From CAVYBY01 sp963766935 (GTDB taxonomy: Bacteria > Actinomycetota > UBA4738 > HRBIN12), in assembly GCA_963766935.1 (NCBI GenBank), contig CAVYBY010000006.1, forward strand, positions 248,001 through 312,000: a stretch of 64,000 nt of DNA, read 5' to 3'. The notes below the pieces were generated by a model, which was not told the origin of the DNA, made no database searches, and saw only the letters and a list, made by a program, of their open reading frames with translations. The position numbers were made by a program, and so were the translations under genes. This document shows positions 43,671 through 53,088 of this stretch, piece by piece; the stretch's first letter is position 1; each line of letters opens with the position of its first letter.

Positions 43671-45166
43671 CCCGGGTCGTCGGGATCGACGTGTCCACGA
43701 CCGCCACGAAGGCGATCGTGATGGACGAGTCCGGGCGCATCCTCGCGTCGGCGTCGGTGGCATACCCGACCGAGTCCCCGCACCCCCTGTGGAGCGAGCA
43801 GGATCCCGGCGCGTGGTGGGCCGGGACCGTGGGTGCGATCCGCGAGGCCCTCGATCGCTCGGGCATCGACGGGGGCGACATCGAGGCAGTGGGGCTGACC
43901 GGCCAGATGCACGGCCTCGTGCTGCTGGACGGATCCGGCGCCGTGCTCAGACCGGCGATCCTCTGGAACGACCAGCGGACGGGCGCCGAGTGCGACCACA
44001 TCCGGGAGATCGTCGGCCGCGCCCGGCTGATCCAGACCTCCGGCAACGACGCCCTGCCGGGCCTGACCGCCCCCAAACTCCTGTGGGTGCGGCGTCACGA
44101 GCCCGGCGTCTGGACGAGGGTCGCGCACATGCTGCTGCCGAAGGACTTCGTCCGGCTCCGGTTGACCGGCGCGTACGCCCTCGATCGCGCGGGCGGCTCG
44201 GGCACGATGCTCTTCGACCTCGCCCGCCGCACGTGGTCGGACGAGATCGTGGCGGCACTCGGTCTCGATCCCGCCTGGTTGCCGCCGACGTTCGAAGGAC
44301 CGGAGGTCACCGGCACCGTCACGGCCGAAGCGGCGGCCGCGACCGGACTTCGAGAGGGAACGCCGGTTGCGGCCGGCGGCGGCGACCAGTCGGCCGCCGC
44401 GGTCGGCGTCGGGGCCGTGGAGCCGGGCGTCGTCTCCGTATCGCTCGGGACCTCCGGGGTGGTCTTCGCCGCGACGGCTGCCCCGCTCGTCGACGACGGC
44501 GGCCGGCTGCACGCGTTCTGTCACGCGGTCCCGGGCCGATGGCACGTCATGGGCGTGATGCTCTCGGCCGCGGGGAGCCTGCGCTGGTACCGCGACGTCG
44601 TGGCCCCCGGCGTCGAGTACTCCGACCTGACCGACGAGGCGAAGGAGGCGCCGCCCGGGAGCGACGGCCTGCTGTTCCTCCCCTATCTGAGCGGCGAGCG
44701 TTCGCCTCATCCCGATCCGCTCGCCCGCGGCGCCTTCGTCGGGCTGACGGTCCGGCACCGCCGACCGCACCTCACGCGCGCGGTGCTCGAAGGCGTCGCG
44801 TTCGGCCTGCGGGACTCGCTCGACCTGATGCGGGGCGTGGGGGTGCCCGACCCGGCCGCCGTGCGGGTGACCGGTGGCGGCAGCCGGAGCCCGCTCTGGC
44901 GCCAGATCCTCGCCGACGCCATGGAAACCGCCGTCGAGACGACGTCCACCTCCGAGGGGGCGGCCCAGGGCGCCGCCCTGCTCGCCGCCGTCGCGATCGG
45001 CGCGTTCTCCACGGTCGAGGACGCCTGCACCCGGCTCGTCGAGATCCACGAGCGCGTCGAGCCCTCGCCCGATCTCGGCGCGGTCCGGGCCCAGCGCGAT
45101 CGATACGCCGAGCTGTATCCCGCGCTCTCCCCCACGTTCCACGCCACCGGGGAGAAGGCGCGTTGA
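43667..45166 (+). CDS. xylB: xylulokinase
   Basis: 499 residues from ATG 43667 (ATGA overlap with the epimerase-like gene). FGGY-family features are the N-terminal phosphate-binding VVGIDVSTTATKAIVMDESG, the substrate motif GLTGQMHGLVLLD, PAILWNDQRTGAEC, PKDFVRLRLTG, AGGGDQSAAAVGVGAVEPG with the catalytic Asp, SLGTSGVVF and the C-terminal signature RVTGGGSRSPLWRQILADAME. It phosphorylates D-xylulose to xylulose 5-phosphate for entry into the pentose phosphate pathway. Its TGA overlaps the TTG start of the secreted protein gene downstream. Confidence 0.95.
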   Translation: MTRVVGIDVSTTATKAIVMDESGRILASASVAYPTESPHPLWSEQDPGAWWAGTVGAIREALDRSGIDGGDIEAVGLTGQMHGLVLLDGSGAVLRPAILWNDQRTGAECDHIREIVGRARLIQTSGNDALPGLTAPKLLWVRRHEPGVWTRVAHMLLPKDFVRLRLTGAYALDRAGGSGTMLFDLARRTWSDEIVAALGLDPAWLPPTFEGPEVTGTVTAEAAAATGLREGTPVAAGGGDQSAAAVGVGAVEPGVVSVSLGTSGVVFAATAAPLVDDGGRLHAFCHAVPGRWHVMGVMLSAAGSLRWYRDVVAPGVEYSDLTDEAKEAPPGSDGLLFLPYLSGERSPHPDPLARGAFVGLTVRHRRPHLTRAVLEGVAFGLRDSLDLMRGVGVPDPAAVRVTGGGSRSPLWRQILADAMETAVETTSTSEGAAQGAALLAAVAIGAFSTVEDACTRLVEIHERVEPSPDLGAVRAQRDRYAELYPALSPTFHATGEKAR

Positions 45167-46863
45167 GGCGCGGCGCCCGGATGCTCACGGCCTGCCTGTG
45201 CCTGGCGGAGATGGCTTCGTGCACGCTCGGCTCGGTCACGCCGGCCCGGCCGGTCGCATCCGTGTCCACCGATCACCTGAAGCTCGTGGACGTCGCGAAG
45301 CAGGTCGGGCTCGACATGCGCCAGGGCGCCTTCAACTGGGGCGTGACGTCCGACCCCGTGGCGACGATGGGCTCGGGGCTGTGCTGGATCGACTACGACG
45401 GCGACGGCTGGCTCGACCTCTACGTCGTGAACTCCTACGCGCTGGCGGAGGCGCCCCGGTGGGAGGCGGCGGGCGGCCTTCCTCGAAACGTCCTGTACCA
45501 CAACGACCACGGCACGTTCGTGGACGTCAGCGCCGGCTCGGGCGCCGACCTTTCCGTGCGCGGCAGCGGGTGCGTCGCAGCCGACTTCGACCTGGACGGG
45601 CACACCGACCTCTACGTGAGCACCGACCGCGCCGGCGCCTTGCTCTGGAACAACGGCGACGGCACGTTCACCGAGGGGGCTGCCGAGGCCGGGGCGCCCG
45701 CGATCGGCTGGTACACCGGCGCCGCGGTCGCCGACGTCAACGGCGACGGCTGGCCCGACCTGTTCTTGTCCGGATACGCGAGCCTCAACTCGACGATCGA
45801 GGGCGCCACGCTCGGGTTCCCGAACACGGTCACCGGCGTCCGCGACCTGCTGTACCTGAACAATGGGCCGGACGGCGGCGGGCACGTGACGTTCCGGGAG
45901 GTCGGCCGGGCGGCCGGGCTGGAGGTGGCCTTCTTCGAATACGGCCTCGGCGCCACCTTCGCCGACTTCGACGGGGACGGCGATCCGGACCTGTACGTCG
46001 CGAACGACACGAAACCGAACCGGCTGTACGAGAACGTCGCCTGGCCCGGAGGGGCGGCCGCCGATCCGGCCGGGCTCGGGTTCCGGTTCGACGAGCTGGC
46101 GGGACAGGCGGGGGTCGCCGATCCCAACGCCGGGATGGGCGTCTCGGTGGGCGACTACGACGGCGACGGCCGGCCGGATCTGATCGTGACGAACGCGAGG
46201 GGTCAGACCCACGCGGTCTATCACGCCCAGGCCTCGGACCTCGTGAGCCCGTCCTTCGCCGACGTGCGCCAGGACGTCGGCATCGACCTCGGGTCTTCGA
46301 CCGGCTGGGGCGTCACGTGGACCGACCTCGACCTCGACACCGACCTCGACCTCGTGATCGCCGACGGCGCCGTGCCGGTGCGCAACCTGGCCCGCGACGC
46401 CCAGCCGATGCAGGTCTTCGAGAACCTGACCGCGCAGGGACAAACCGGCGTGTTCGTCGACCGGAGCGCGGCGACCGGACTGAGCGCGGTCGGTCCCCGG
46501 CTCGCGCGCGGGAGCGCGGTCGCCGACTTCGACAACGACGGCGACCCCGACGTCGCCGTGCTCACCGTCGGCGGCCCGCTCGTGCTCCTGCGAAACGAGG
46601 GGGTCGTGAGCAACTGGCTCGAGGTGAGCCTCGAGGGCTTCCATCCGGGCGCCCTGGTGACGGCGACGCTCGCCGACGGCACCCGGATGTCGCGGGAGGT
46701 TCGCGCGGGAGGCAGCTACCTGTCCTCGGAAGACCCACGGTGCGAGTTCGGCCTCGGCGACAGCACCGTCACCGACCTCACGGTCCGGTGGCCGGACGGA
46801 AACGTGACCCACGTCCCGGATCCCCCGCCCAACCAGATCCTCGTCGTGGAGTCGCCGGCGTGA
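45163..46863 (+). CDS. secreted FG-GAP/VCBS repeat protein with ASPIC/UnbV domain (CRTAC1-like)
   Basis: 566 residues from TTG 45163, overlapping the xylB stop; ATG 45181 is the alternative. A short hydrophobic leader (ARMLTACLCLAEMASC) could be a signal or lipoprotein sequence. Five or more calcium-binding FG-GAP blades follow: DYDGDGWLDLYVVNSY, DFDLDGHTDLYVSTDR, DVNGDGWPDLFLSG, DFDGDGDPDLYVAND, DYDGDGRPDLIVTN and DFDNDGDPDVAVL. The C-terminal ASPIC/UnbV part (SNWLEVSLEGFHPGALVTATLADG...VTDLTVRWPDGNV) completes the CRTAC1 architecture. These are extracellular propellers of unknown function. It overlaps the haloperoxidase-like gene by GTGA. Confidence 0.88.
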   Translation: MRRGARMLTACLCLAEMASCTLGSVTPARPVASVSTDHLKLVDVAKQVGLDMRQGAFNWGVTSDPVATMGSGLCWIDYDGDGWLDLYVVNSYALAEAPRWEAAGGLPRNVLYHNDHGTFVDVSAGSGADLSVRGSGCVAADFDLDGHTDLYVSTDRAGALLWNNGDGTFTEGAAEAGAPAIGWYTGAAVADVNGDGWPDLFLSGYASLNSTIEGATLGFPNTVTGVRDLLYLNNGPDGGGHVTFREVGRAAGLEVAFFEYGLGATFADFDGDGDPDLYVANDTKPNRLYENVAWPGGAAADPAGLGFRFDELAGQAGVADPNAGMGVSVGDYDGDGRPDLIVTNARGQTHAVYHAQASDLVSPSFADVRQDVGIDLGSSTGWGVTWTDLDLDTDLDLVIADGAVPVRNLARDAQPMQVFENLTAQGQTGVFVDRSAATGLSAVGPRLARGSAVADFDNDGDPDVAVLTVGGPLVLLRNEGVVSNWLEVSLEGFHPGALVTATLADGTRMSREVRAGGSYLSSEDPRCEFGLGDSTVTDLTVRWPDGNVTHVPDPPPNQILVVESPA

Positions 46864-48711
46864 CCCGCCGCATCGCCGCGCCCGCGCTCGCGCTCGCCCT
46901 GGTCGCCGCGACCCTGGTGGGCTGCACCGGCTCGCCCTCGTACCTGATGGATGGCTGCCACCGAGGAAACCTGCACGGATGGTCGGTGGCGCGAATCTGG
47001 GACGAGGCCACGCTCGACGCGATCCGCCGGGATCTTCCCGCTCCGACGATCCACTCCCGGAATCTGTTCCATCTCTCCGCCGCGATGTGGGACGCGTGGG
47101 CCGCCTACGACCCCACCGCCGACGGGTACTTCGTGAACGAGAAGCACACGGCCTCCGACGTCGAGTCGGCGCGCGAGGCCGCGATCAGCTTCGCGGCCTA
47201 CCGGTTGCTCTTGGAGCGGTACTCGCGGGCCGCCGGGTTGCAGCAGACGTTCGACGAGTTGGTTCACACCATGCAGTCCCTCTGCTACCGGATCGACTAC
47301 ACGAGCACCGACGGCGACTCTCCGGCGGCGCTCGGGAACCGCATCGCCGCGGCCGCGATCGCCTACGGCATGAAGGACGGGGCGCTCGAGCAGCAGCGCT
47401 ACATCGACACGACGTACCGGCCGGTCAACGACCCGCTCGTGGTCGCCGATCCCGGGACGAGCCTGCGGGATCCAAACCGGTGGCAGCCGCTGGCGCTCAG
47501 CCAGAACGTCGCGCAGAACGGCCTGCCGGTCCCGGGCAACGTCCAGCGGTTCGTCGGGCCGCACTGGGGACACGTGCGATCGTTCGGGCTGCCCACGTCG
47601 GCCCAGGGCACGCCGATCGATCCCGGACCGCCTCCCCGCCTCGGCGAGGGCGACCGACGCCGAGTACAAGCAGGCGGCGATCGACGTCATCCGGGCGAGC
47701 AGCGACCTGGATCCGCACGACGGCGTCATGGTCGACATCGGGCCCGGTTCGCTCGGCAACAACGACCTGGGCACCAACGACGGCCACGGCCGGGCCCGCA
47801 ACCCCACCACCGGGGAGCCCTACGAGCCGGACATGGTTCGCAGAGGCGACTTCGCGCGCGTGCTCGCCGAGTTCTGGGCCGACGGACCCGCCTCGGAGAC
47901 CCCGCCCGGCCACTGGAACGTCATCGCGAACACCGTCTCGGACGTCCCCGGCTTCTCTCGCCGGCTCGGTGGGTCGGGCCCGGAGCTCGACCGGTTGCAG
48001 TGGGACGTCAAGCTGTACTTCGCGCTCAACGGCGCCGTCCACGACGCCGCCATCGCGGCCTGGGGGGTCAAGGGCTTCTACGACTCCGTCCGGCCGATCT
48101 CGATGATCCGCTACCTGGGCGGCAAGGGACAGTCGACCAACCCCGCCGGGCCCTCGTACGACCCCGAGGGGCTGCCGCTCGTGCCGGGCCTCGTCGAGGT
48201 GGTCACGCGCCGTTCGAGCGCCCCGGGCCACCGCCACGCCGATCTCGCCGATCACGTCGGGGAGATCGCCATCCACACCTGGACCGGCAATCCGTCCGAC
48301 CCGACCCTCGAGGGCCACGTCGGATGGATGCTCGCCGCCCGGTGGGTGCCGTATCAGAAGACGACGTTCGTGACGCCTTCCTTCGCCGGCTACGTCTCGG
48401 GGCACAGCACGTTCAGCCGCGCGGCCGCGGAGGTCCTGGCCGCGGCGACCGGGACGCCCTACTTCCCGGGCGGGCTCTCGAGTTGGGACTACCCGGCGGG
48501 CTCGCTCAAGTTCGAGAAGGGTCCGACCCACGACGTCGTGCTCGAGTGGGCGACCTACTTCGACGCCTCCGATCAGGCCGGGATCAGCCGGATCTTCGGC
48601 GGGATCCACATCCCCGCCGACGACTTCAGTGGACGGCGCATGGGATCGGAGTGCGGAAAGACGGCCTGGGCGCTCGCGGAGCGCTACTACGCCGGCACGG
48701 CCGTCGCGTGA
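46860..48711 (+). pseudogene. vanadium-dependent haloperoxidase/PAP2-like secreted protein, single frameshift
   Basis: The first part from GTG 46860 has a lipoprotein signal (ALALALVAATLVGC) and a helical domain up to PTSAQGTPIDPGPPPRLGE. Here the frame breaks. The remainder in another frame (ATDAEYKQAAIDVIRASSDLDPHDG... to 48711) carries all vanadate-binding motifs: K-x6-RP in KGFYDSVRP, SGH in YVSGHSTFS and SR-x5-H-x3-D in SRIFGGIHIPAD. Removing one G from the GGG at 47648-47650 restores LGEATDAEYKQ and a continuous protein of about 616 residues. It is either a recent frameshift or a sequence error. Family members are haloperoxidases or acid phosphatases, often adjacent to CRTAC1-like genes, as here. 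Confidence 0.8.
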
Positions 48712-48724
48712 GGACTGAACTCCG

Positions 48725-49711
48725 TCAGGAGTCCGCGGAGGCCAGCACCAGATCGATCGCGCGCATGTTGGCGATCGCGTCCTCGGGAGGCGTGGGCAGA
48801 TCGACGCCGTCGAGGACCGCGGCCGAGAAGGCGTCGCCCTGAAGGGTGTACTGGTCGACGGCGGGAACCTCGATGACCTCGATCTCCCGTTCGGCCGGCC
48901 GGTGTGTTCCCGATACGAGCACGAGGCGGGCCGGCTTGTCCGCGGGCGGGTTGAACGGGATCTCGACGTCGAGACGCGCGTCGGTTCCGACGAGCCGGAG
49001 CCACTGGTCCCGCTCGATCTGCGTCGAGCACGTAAACGACGCGTGGCGGCCGTCGAAATCGAGCGTGGCCGACGTGAGCGCGTCCGTCCCGAACTTCGGG
49101 TCCCGCCAGATCGAGGCGCGCACGAGAAGCGGCTCCGCGCCGAACATCATCCTCGACGCGTTGATCGAGTAGCACCCGATGTCGAGCAGTCCGCCGCCGC
49201 CGAAGGCGGGAACGTTGCGAATGTCGGCCGGGTCCAGGTTGCGGTACGAGAAGAACGACTGGATGGCCGCGAGCTCGCCGAGCCGCCCCGAGTCGACGAT
49301 CTCTCGCACGCGGGCCCACTGTGGATGGAGCCGGTACATGAACGCCTCCATGAGGAGCACACCGGCCTCCCGGCAGGCCGCCACAACCTCCTCCGCCTGT
49401 GCCGCGTTCAGGGCGAGCGGCTTCTCGCAGAGCACGTGCTTGCCGGCCCGCGCCGCCGCGATCGTCCACTCGGCGTGCATGTGGTTCGGCAAGGGGTTGT
49501 AGACGGCGTCGACCTCCGGATCGGCGAGCAGGTCCTCGTAGCTTCCGTACGAGCGCGGGATTCCGAGCCGGCCCGCCACCGCCGCGGCTCGGTCCGCCTC
49601 CCTGGACGCGATCGCCACGATGTCGCAGCGCGTCCCCTCCTGCATGGCCGGGATGACCGCATCGACGCCGATCGCGGCCGTCGAGAGCACCCCCCACCGA
49701 AGTCGTTCCAT
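48725..49711 (-). CDS. Gfo/Idh/MocA-family NAD(P)-dependent oxidoreductase
   Basis: 328 residues from ATG 49711. The N-terminal Rossmann segment is LRWGVLSTAAIGVDAVIPAM, then VYNPLPNHMHAEWTIAAARAGKHVLCEKPLALN with the EKP lysine motif. The C-terminal domain begins FMYRLHPQWARVREIVDSGRLGEL and includes the LLDIGCYSINASRMMFG segment with the Asp/His-type active site (DIGCY, where D-x3-Y is typical). The family oxidises sugars or cyclitols, including xylose and glucose-fructose dehydrogenases. It lies convergent with the xylose operon, so a sugar substrate is plausible but unproved. Confidence 0.88.
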   Translation of the reverse strand: MERLRWGVLSTAAIGVDAVIPAMQEGTRCDIVAIASREADRAAAVAGRLGIPRSYGSYEDLLADPEVDAVYNPLPNHMHAEWTIAAARAGKHVLCEKPLALNAAQAEEVVAACREAGVLLMEAFMYRLHPQWARVREIVDSGRLGELAAIQSFFSYRNLDPADIRNVPAFGGGGLLDIGCYSINASRMMFGAEPLLVRASIWRDPKFGTDALTSATLDFDGRHASFTCSTQIERDQWLRLVGTDARLDVEIPFNPPADKPARLVLVSGTHRPAEREIEVIEVPAVDQYTLQGDAFSAAVLDGVDLPTPPEDAIANMRAIDLVLASADS

Positions 49712-50038
49712 GTCCCGTCCTCCCCGTCCGGTCGCCGGGAGTATCGCAGCCCCGGGGCGGGGCAGGACGGCGGTGAGTCCCGTGCAGCGAGGATCGCGAG
49801 AACTAGATGAAGAGCGGCGTCAGCGATCGGCGCCGCACCAGCTCGTTCATCCGCTCGTCGCTCGGGCGCTCCCCCGAGAACTCCTCCGCCGCCGACAGCA
49901 CAAACGGTTGGATCCCGGATCGTGTCGACCGATGCCGCCCTACAGGATCCTGATGGCGCGGGACGCAGCTGGCGAGGACGGACACTCTCTACTCGACCAC
50001 CGACCTGTTCGGGACTCCAACGCGCCGTTAACCTGGGG
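49712..50038. other. 327-bp region without a supported gene; possible gene remnant
   Basis: This gap separates the oxidoreductase from the RHS island. On the minus strand a short frame (49803-49985) ends with PFVLSAAEEFSGERPSDERMNELV, which looks protein-like while its first half does not. It may be the degraded 3' end of a gene lost at the island boundary. A dyad around CCCCGGGGCGGGG lies at about 49750-49763. No tRNA-like sequence or obvious repeat of the tRNA-Asn 3' end is seen here. Confidence 0.3.
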
Positions 50039-50479
50039 TCACTCATGGCTTCGCAACAGTCGATTCATCTCTAGGACAAGAGCCTCGGTCTCAGGTGAAA
50101 ACTTCGTAAGTCGGCCCCAGGGCCCTATTCCCTCGACCCAGATCAGCGATCCATCTGTTGTCTCAACATGACACGCCAGTGTAGAAAGGCCGTGTGGTAG
50201 CAGAACGAATCTACGGACGCTAGGCCAGGGAACAATCACGGTGGAAAAGATCCGACGGATCTTCAGGTGCCCGGGAAGAAAATAGGCTCCTGTCCGCGCG
50301 AACCGATCCAGGAAGAACCAGCAGCAGGCTGCATTCGGTATTGCAAAGAGGGCCTTCCAAGGGAGCCCTGGAGCGATCGCCAGGAAAAGCACAGTCACCA
50401 ATGCGAAGAGACCACCCGCGAAGTACGCAAAACCCACAGGAACCCCAGCCTGGAAGAAAGACTTGCTTGCTCGATTCAA
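50039..50479 (-). CDS. candidate immunity membrane protein of RHS module 2
   Basis: 146 residues from ATG 50479, overlapping the stop of the RHS reading frame by 4 bp (ATGA). Two membrane segments (FAYFAGGLFALVTVLFLAIAPG and ALFAIPNAACCWFFLDRF) precede a small beta-rich domain (IRRIFSTVIVPWPSVRRFVLLPHG...LIWVEGIGPWGRLTKF). That domain has the look of a bacterial PH-like domain. Codon use and GC are lower than in flanking core genes. Position directly after a polymorphic RHS C-terminus is where cognate immunity genes sit. A membrane immunity protein would fit a toxin acting at the membrane, but this is inference. Confidence 0.65.
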   Translation of the reverse strand: MNRASKSFFQAGVPVGFAYFAGGLFALVTVLFLAIAPGLPWKALFAIPNAACCWFFLDRFARTGAYFLPGHLKIRRIFSTVIVPWPSVRRFVLLPHGLSTLACHVETTDGSLIWVEGIGPWGRLTKFSPETEALVLEMNRLLRSHE

Positions 50480-51135
50480 GAGAACACTCCGGGATCATCA
50501 TTAGGATCCAATGGATCGTCCACGTAGGGATCCGAGCACCAGCGACTGCCCGAGCATGCTCCGGTGAACGCCATCCCAACGCCCCCGAACAGGCCGAGGC
50601 CTGTGGTCGCTGCATTGAACCCAGTATTCTTCGCGACGCGCCCCCAATTGAAGGGTCCGGGCGCCTCGATCTCACGGTCAAGAACCTCCAACTCCTTGGC
50701 GCCTGCGACGATCAAGGCGGCGCCCAGGCAACCGAACGAACCGATACCGGCGGTGGCTGCCAGGCAGATGCCAGTCACAAGGGCGCCCATAAGTTGCCAA
50801 CGGGCATCGTAGAGCGACTGGGCGACGCTGGTGACCGCATGAGAGACAACGTGTGCGGCACAATGGAGCCAAAGGACCCCGCAACCCTTGTCCTCTTCCA
50901 TGGCACTGGTATCGATGTACTTCTTGATCCGAGCCTTCTCTGCCGGGCTGAGCGCGGTCGTATTTGCGGCGGAGCCGGGACCCCAGCCCCCTCGATGCCG
51001 TGCAATCTGCCGAGCGCTCGGCGCGCCAGAGTCATTGTCCTCTGCGGTACCCGGTATGCCACCCGGGTTTGAGACAGCACGAGAGAACATCCCAGTCGGA
51101 TCAAAATACGTGACAGGAGCTCCCTGCCCATATCC

Positions 51136-52270
51136 GAACTGATTCAGGCTCTCGGGGTCGTTCAGGTCCCCGAACAGGGAGTCCCGGGTGATGAACCGCC
51201 CCAGTCCCCCCTCATACCACCGGGTGCCCATGTCGACCTGGCCGGTGTCGGGATCGGTCGGGTCCGACTGGAACCCGAACCAGGTGGACTCGGTCCCGGT
51301 CTGGCCGAGCAGCTCTCCCCAGGGGTCGAAGGCCACGCTCATGCGGTCCTGTGCGAGCGTGTTCACGAGGCCAACTGTATCGCCGTGGAGGTCCTTCAGG
51401 AAGAACCTGGTCGTCGAGCCGGTTCGCTGCGCGATTGGCTCGCCCGCGAGCGTGTTCGCATACCGGGTACTGGTGCCGCCGGTCGTGGTCTTCGCCGGCA
51501 CCTCCCCACGCCGCGGTAGCGGTAGGTGGTCGTCGTGGAGTCCTTCGTCCTCGAGACGGCCCGATCGAGCGCGTCGAGCGCAAAGGTGATCGCCCCTGAT
51601 CCCGAGCAGCTCGTGTCATTTTCCGCGCAGACAAGCCGCGAGAACGGATCGTAGTCGTAGGTCCAGTTCTTGGAGGGATCCGAGGTGTTCTCCATGGCCA
51701 CGAGGTTGCCGACACCGTCCGTCGTGTAGTCGTTGCCGTCGGTGTCGGAGACGGGATCTCCTGCCCCGTTGTAGGTCGTCTCGACCGGCGTGTTCGATCG
51801 ATCTGGACCGAGATGCGGTTGGACGCCCCGTCCCAGCCGTAGGTCCAGGTGGTGGCGGTCCCGGTCGCATCCGGACCGTCGGCCTCGGTCATCCTGCCCG
51901 CCGCGTCGTAGCCATAAGTCCAGCTTCCGTTCGAGGGATTCGACAGGACCTCGGAGTCCTTGGAAGTCACGTTCGAGGCCTTGTCGTAGCCGAGGTCGAA
52001 CGCCGCGAGCGTCGCCGACGTGGAGTCCTTCTCGATCGTCTCGGTGTCCACCCGGCCGGTGTTCGCCTCGTAGGTCCGGGTCCAGGCGAGGTCGGCCTGA
52101 TCGTCGACACGGGTGCTCATGCGCCCAGCCGAGTCGTAGCCCCAGGTCGAGACCTCGTCAGAGGAGATGAGCGGGTCGTCCATCGTCTCGACCTGCCCGG
52201 CCGCGTTGTAGGTAAAGAGCGTCGGATCCCCGCTCGTCGCCGGATCGTCGATCGAGGCGAGCAGACCCGT
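51136..52270 (-). repeat. RHS core direct repeat, copy 2
   Basis: About 1.13 kb nearly identical to 54387-55524 in the same orientation. Differences are scattered substitutions and four single-base indels, two in each copy. The homology begins just before the GRFITRD/DPxG core end and stops at the (CCAA)4 tract. Such partial core repeats in RHS loci permit recombination that swaps C-terminal tails. Confidence 0.9.
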
Positions 52271-52271
52271 C

Positions 52272-52287
52272 TTGGTTGGTTGGTTGG
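52272..52287 (-). repeat. tetranucleotide tract (CCAA)4 at the start of RHS module 2
   Basis: Plus strand (TTGG)4, read as (CCAA)4 on the coding strand. It lies 13 bases into the frame of an ATG at 52301. As sequenced, that ATG frame is one base out of register with the RHS frame. Loss of one unit would join them. No good ribosome-binding site precedes the ATG. Confidence 0.6.
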
Positions 52288-52516
52288 TAGGGTGTTCTCA
52301 TAAGTCGATGACCACACGGTTTCGAGCACTCCTGGGGGAGCTCCCACAGGTTAAGCGGGGTATCTCCCACAGCAGGTCAGAGGCCATCCAGGACTGGAGA
52401 GCGACGAGCGGCCTGGGCTGATCGGCGACCCCAGGCGCTTGCCGTCGGTAGCAGCGAGGGCGAACGGACGCCCGGTCCGGCACCCTCGACCCCTCACTCC
52501 AGCCCAGCAAGAACGC

Positions 52517-53086
52517 TCATGATGCGGCCAGCAAGCTCTTTGGGGCCGGGAGGATCCACCAGGAAGTGCGCCCAGGGACTCCCCGAGTCGGGATCGGGGC
52601 TGGCTTGGAACCGGAGGTTCTTGCCCGTCTGCTCTTGCTGAACTCCTCGCTCGGAACGAGCCACGCGGTCTGGATCCGCGCCGCGTACTGGTCGACTACC
52701 AAGAACAGCAGATACAGATCGGGGCGCGGACGGAACGTGCCCGGGTTGAGGAGGGCTTTCGCGCCCCTTCGCTCGATCTTCCCTGGGGCGTCGAAGAAGT
52801 GGGACTTCACCTGGACGGAAAGCTTGGGTCCTCCCGCCGACCGGTAGAAGACGAGGTCCACCCCCTCGTCATCGACCAGGGAGGTGGCGACGTTCAACTC
52901 GCCATCGCTGCCGAGGACGAACATGGAGGCGACCAGGGACTCCGCGGGGATGCCCCTGCGCTTCTCCCTCTGTTTGTCCGTCGGCCCGTTTCCGTAGTGT
53001 CCACGGCGAAGGTCCTCCTCTTTTTCCTGGGTCCGTCCTGAGAGCTCGCCCGAGTCAATGAGCCTCGCGAAGGTGGAGGGATCCAC
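52517..53086 (-). CDS. PD-(D/E)XK-like protein in the RHS island
   Basis: 189 residues from GTG 53086 (the frame is open to 53137 but the preceding small frame ends just before this GTG). The central part AESLVASMFVLGSDGELNVATSLVDDEGVDLVFYRSAGGPKLSVQVKS has the alpha-beta-beta order with Glu, GVDLV and QVK. These are the usual catalytic Glu, Asp and (E/Q)xK residues of restriction-endonuclease-fold proteins. The C-terminus is basic and Pro-rich. It may be a nuclease-fold effector, an island-encoded defence protein or a degenerate homologue. No partner methyltransferase is present. Its position between the two RHS modules suggests cargo. Confidence 0.6.
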   Translation of the reverse strand: MDPSTFARLIDSGELSGRTQEKEEDLRRGHYGNGPTDKQREKRRGIPAESLVASMFVLGSDGELNVATSLVDDEGVDLVFYRSAGGPKLSVQVKSHFFDAPGKIERRGAKALLNPGTFRPRPDLYLLFLVVDQYAARIQTAWLVPSEEFSKSRRARTSGSKPAPIPTRGVPGRTSWWILPAPKSLLAAS

Positions 53087-53088
53087 TC

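Larger units (their letters stand above)
50476..52297 (-). pseudogene. RHS module 2: core fragment with unique C-terminal tail, two frameshifts
   Basis: This is a 5'-truncated RHS protein. The core (about 51136-52270) carries YD-repeats such as YDKASNVTSKDSE and YGYDAAGRMTEADG and ends with the RHS hallmark GRFITRDSLFGDLNDPESLNQFGYGQGAPVTYFDPTG. A tail of about 210 residues specific to this copy follows, with a hydrophobic stretch (GALVTGICLAATAGIGSFGCLGAALIVAG) and several Cys. Compared with the other copy, single bases are missing near 51794-51800 and in the C-run at 51503-51507, so the frame is broken twice. The intact distal frame is 50476-51501. The tail may be a pore-type toxin; no catalytic motif is seen. 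Confidence 0.75.

Noticed and set aside
43291..46863. 1,190-codon frame apparently fusing upstream sequence to the FG-GAP protein
   Set aside because: The first 620 codons are out-of-frame shadows of the epimerase and xylB genes. The real protein starts at the TTG/ATG at 45163/45181.
44874..48842. 1,322-codon frame containing the haloperoxidase start
   Set aside because: Only 46860 to about 47648 is real coding in this frame. Before it lies a shadow of xylB and the FG-GAP gene, and after it the true protein continues in another frame.
49803..49985. 60-codon minus-strand frame before the RHS island
   Set aside because: Only its last 35 residues look protein-like and no start or family is evident. 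Described as a possible remnant in the gap entry.
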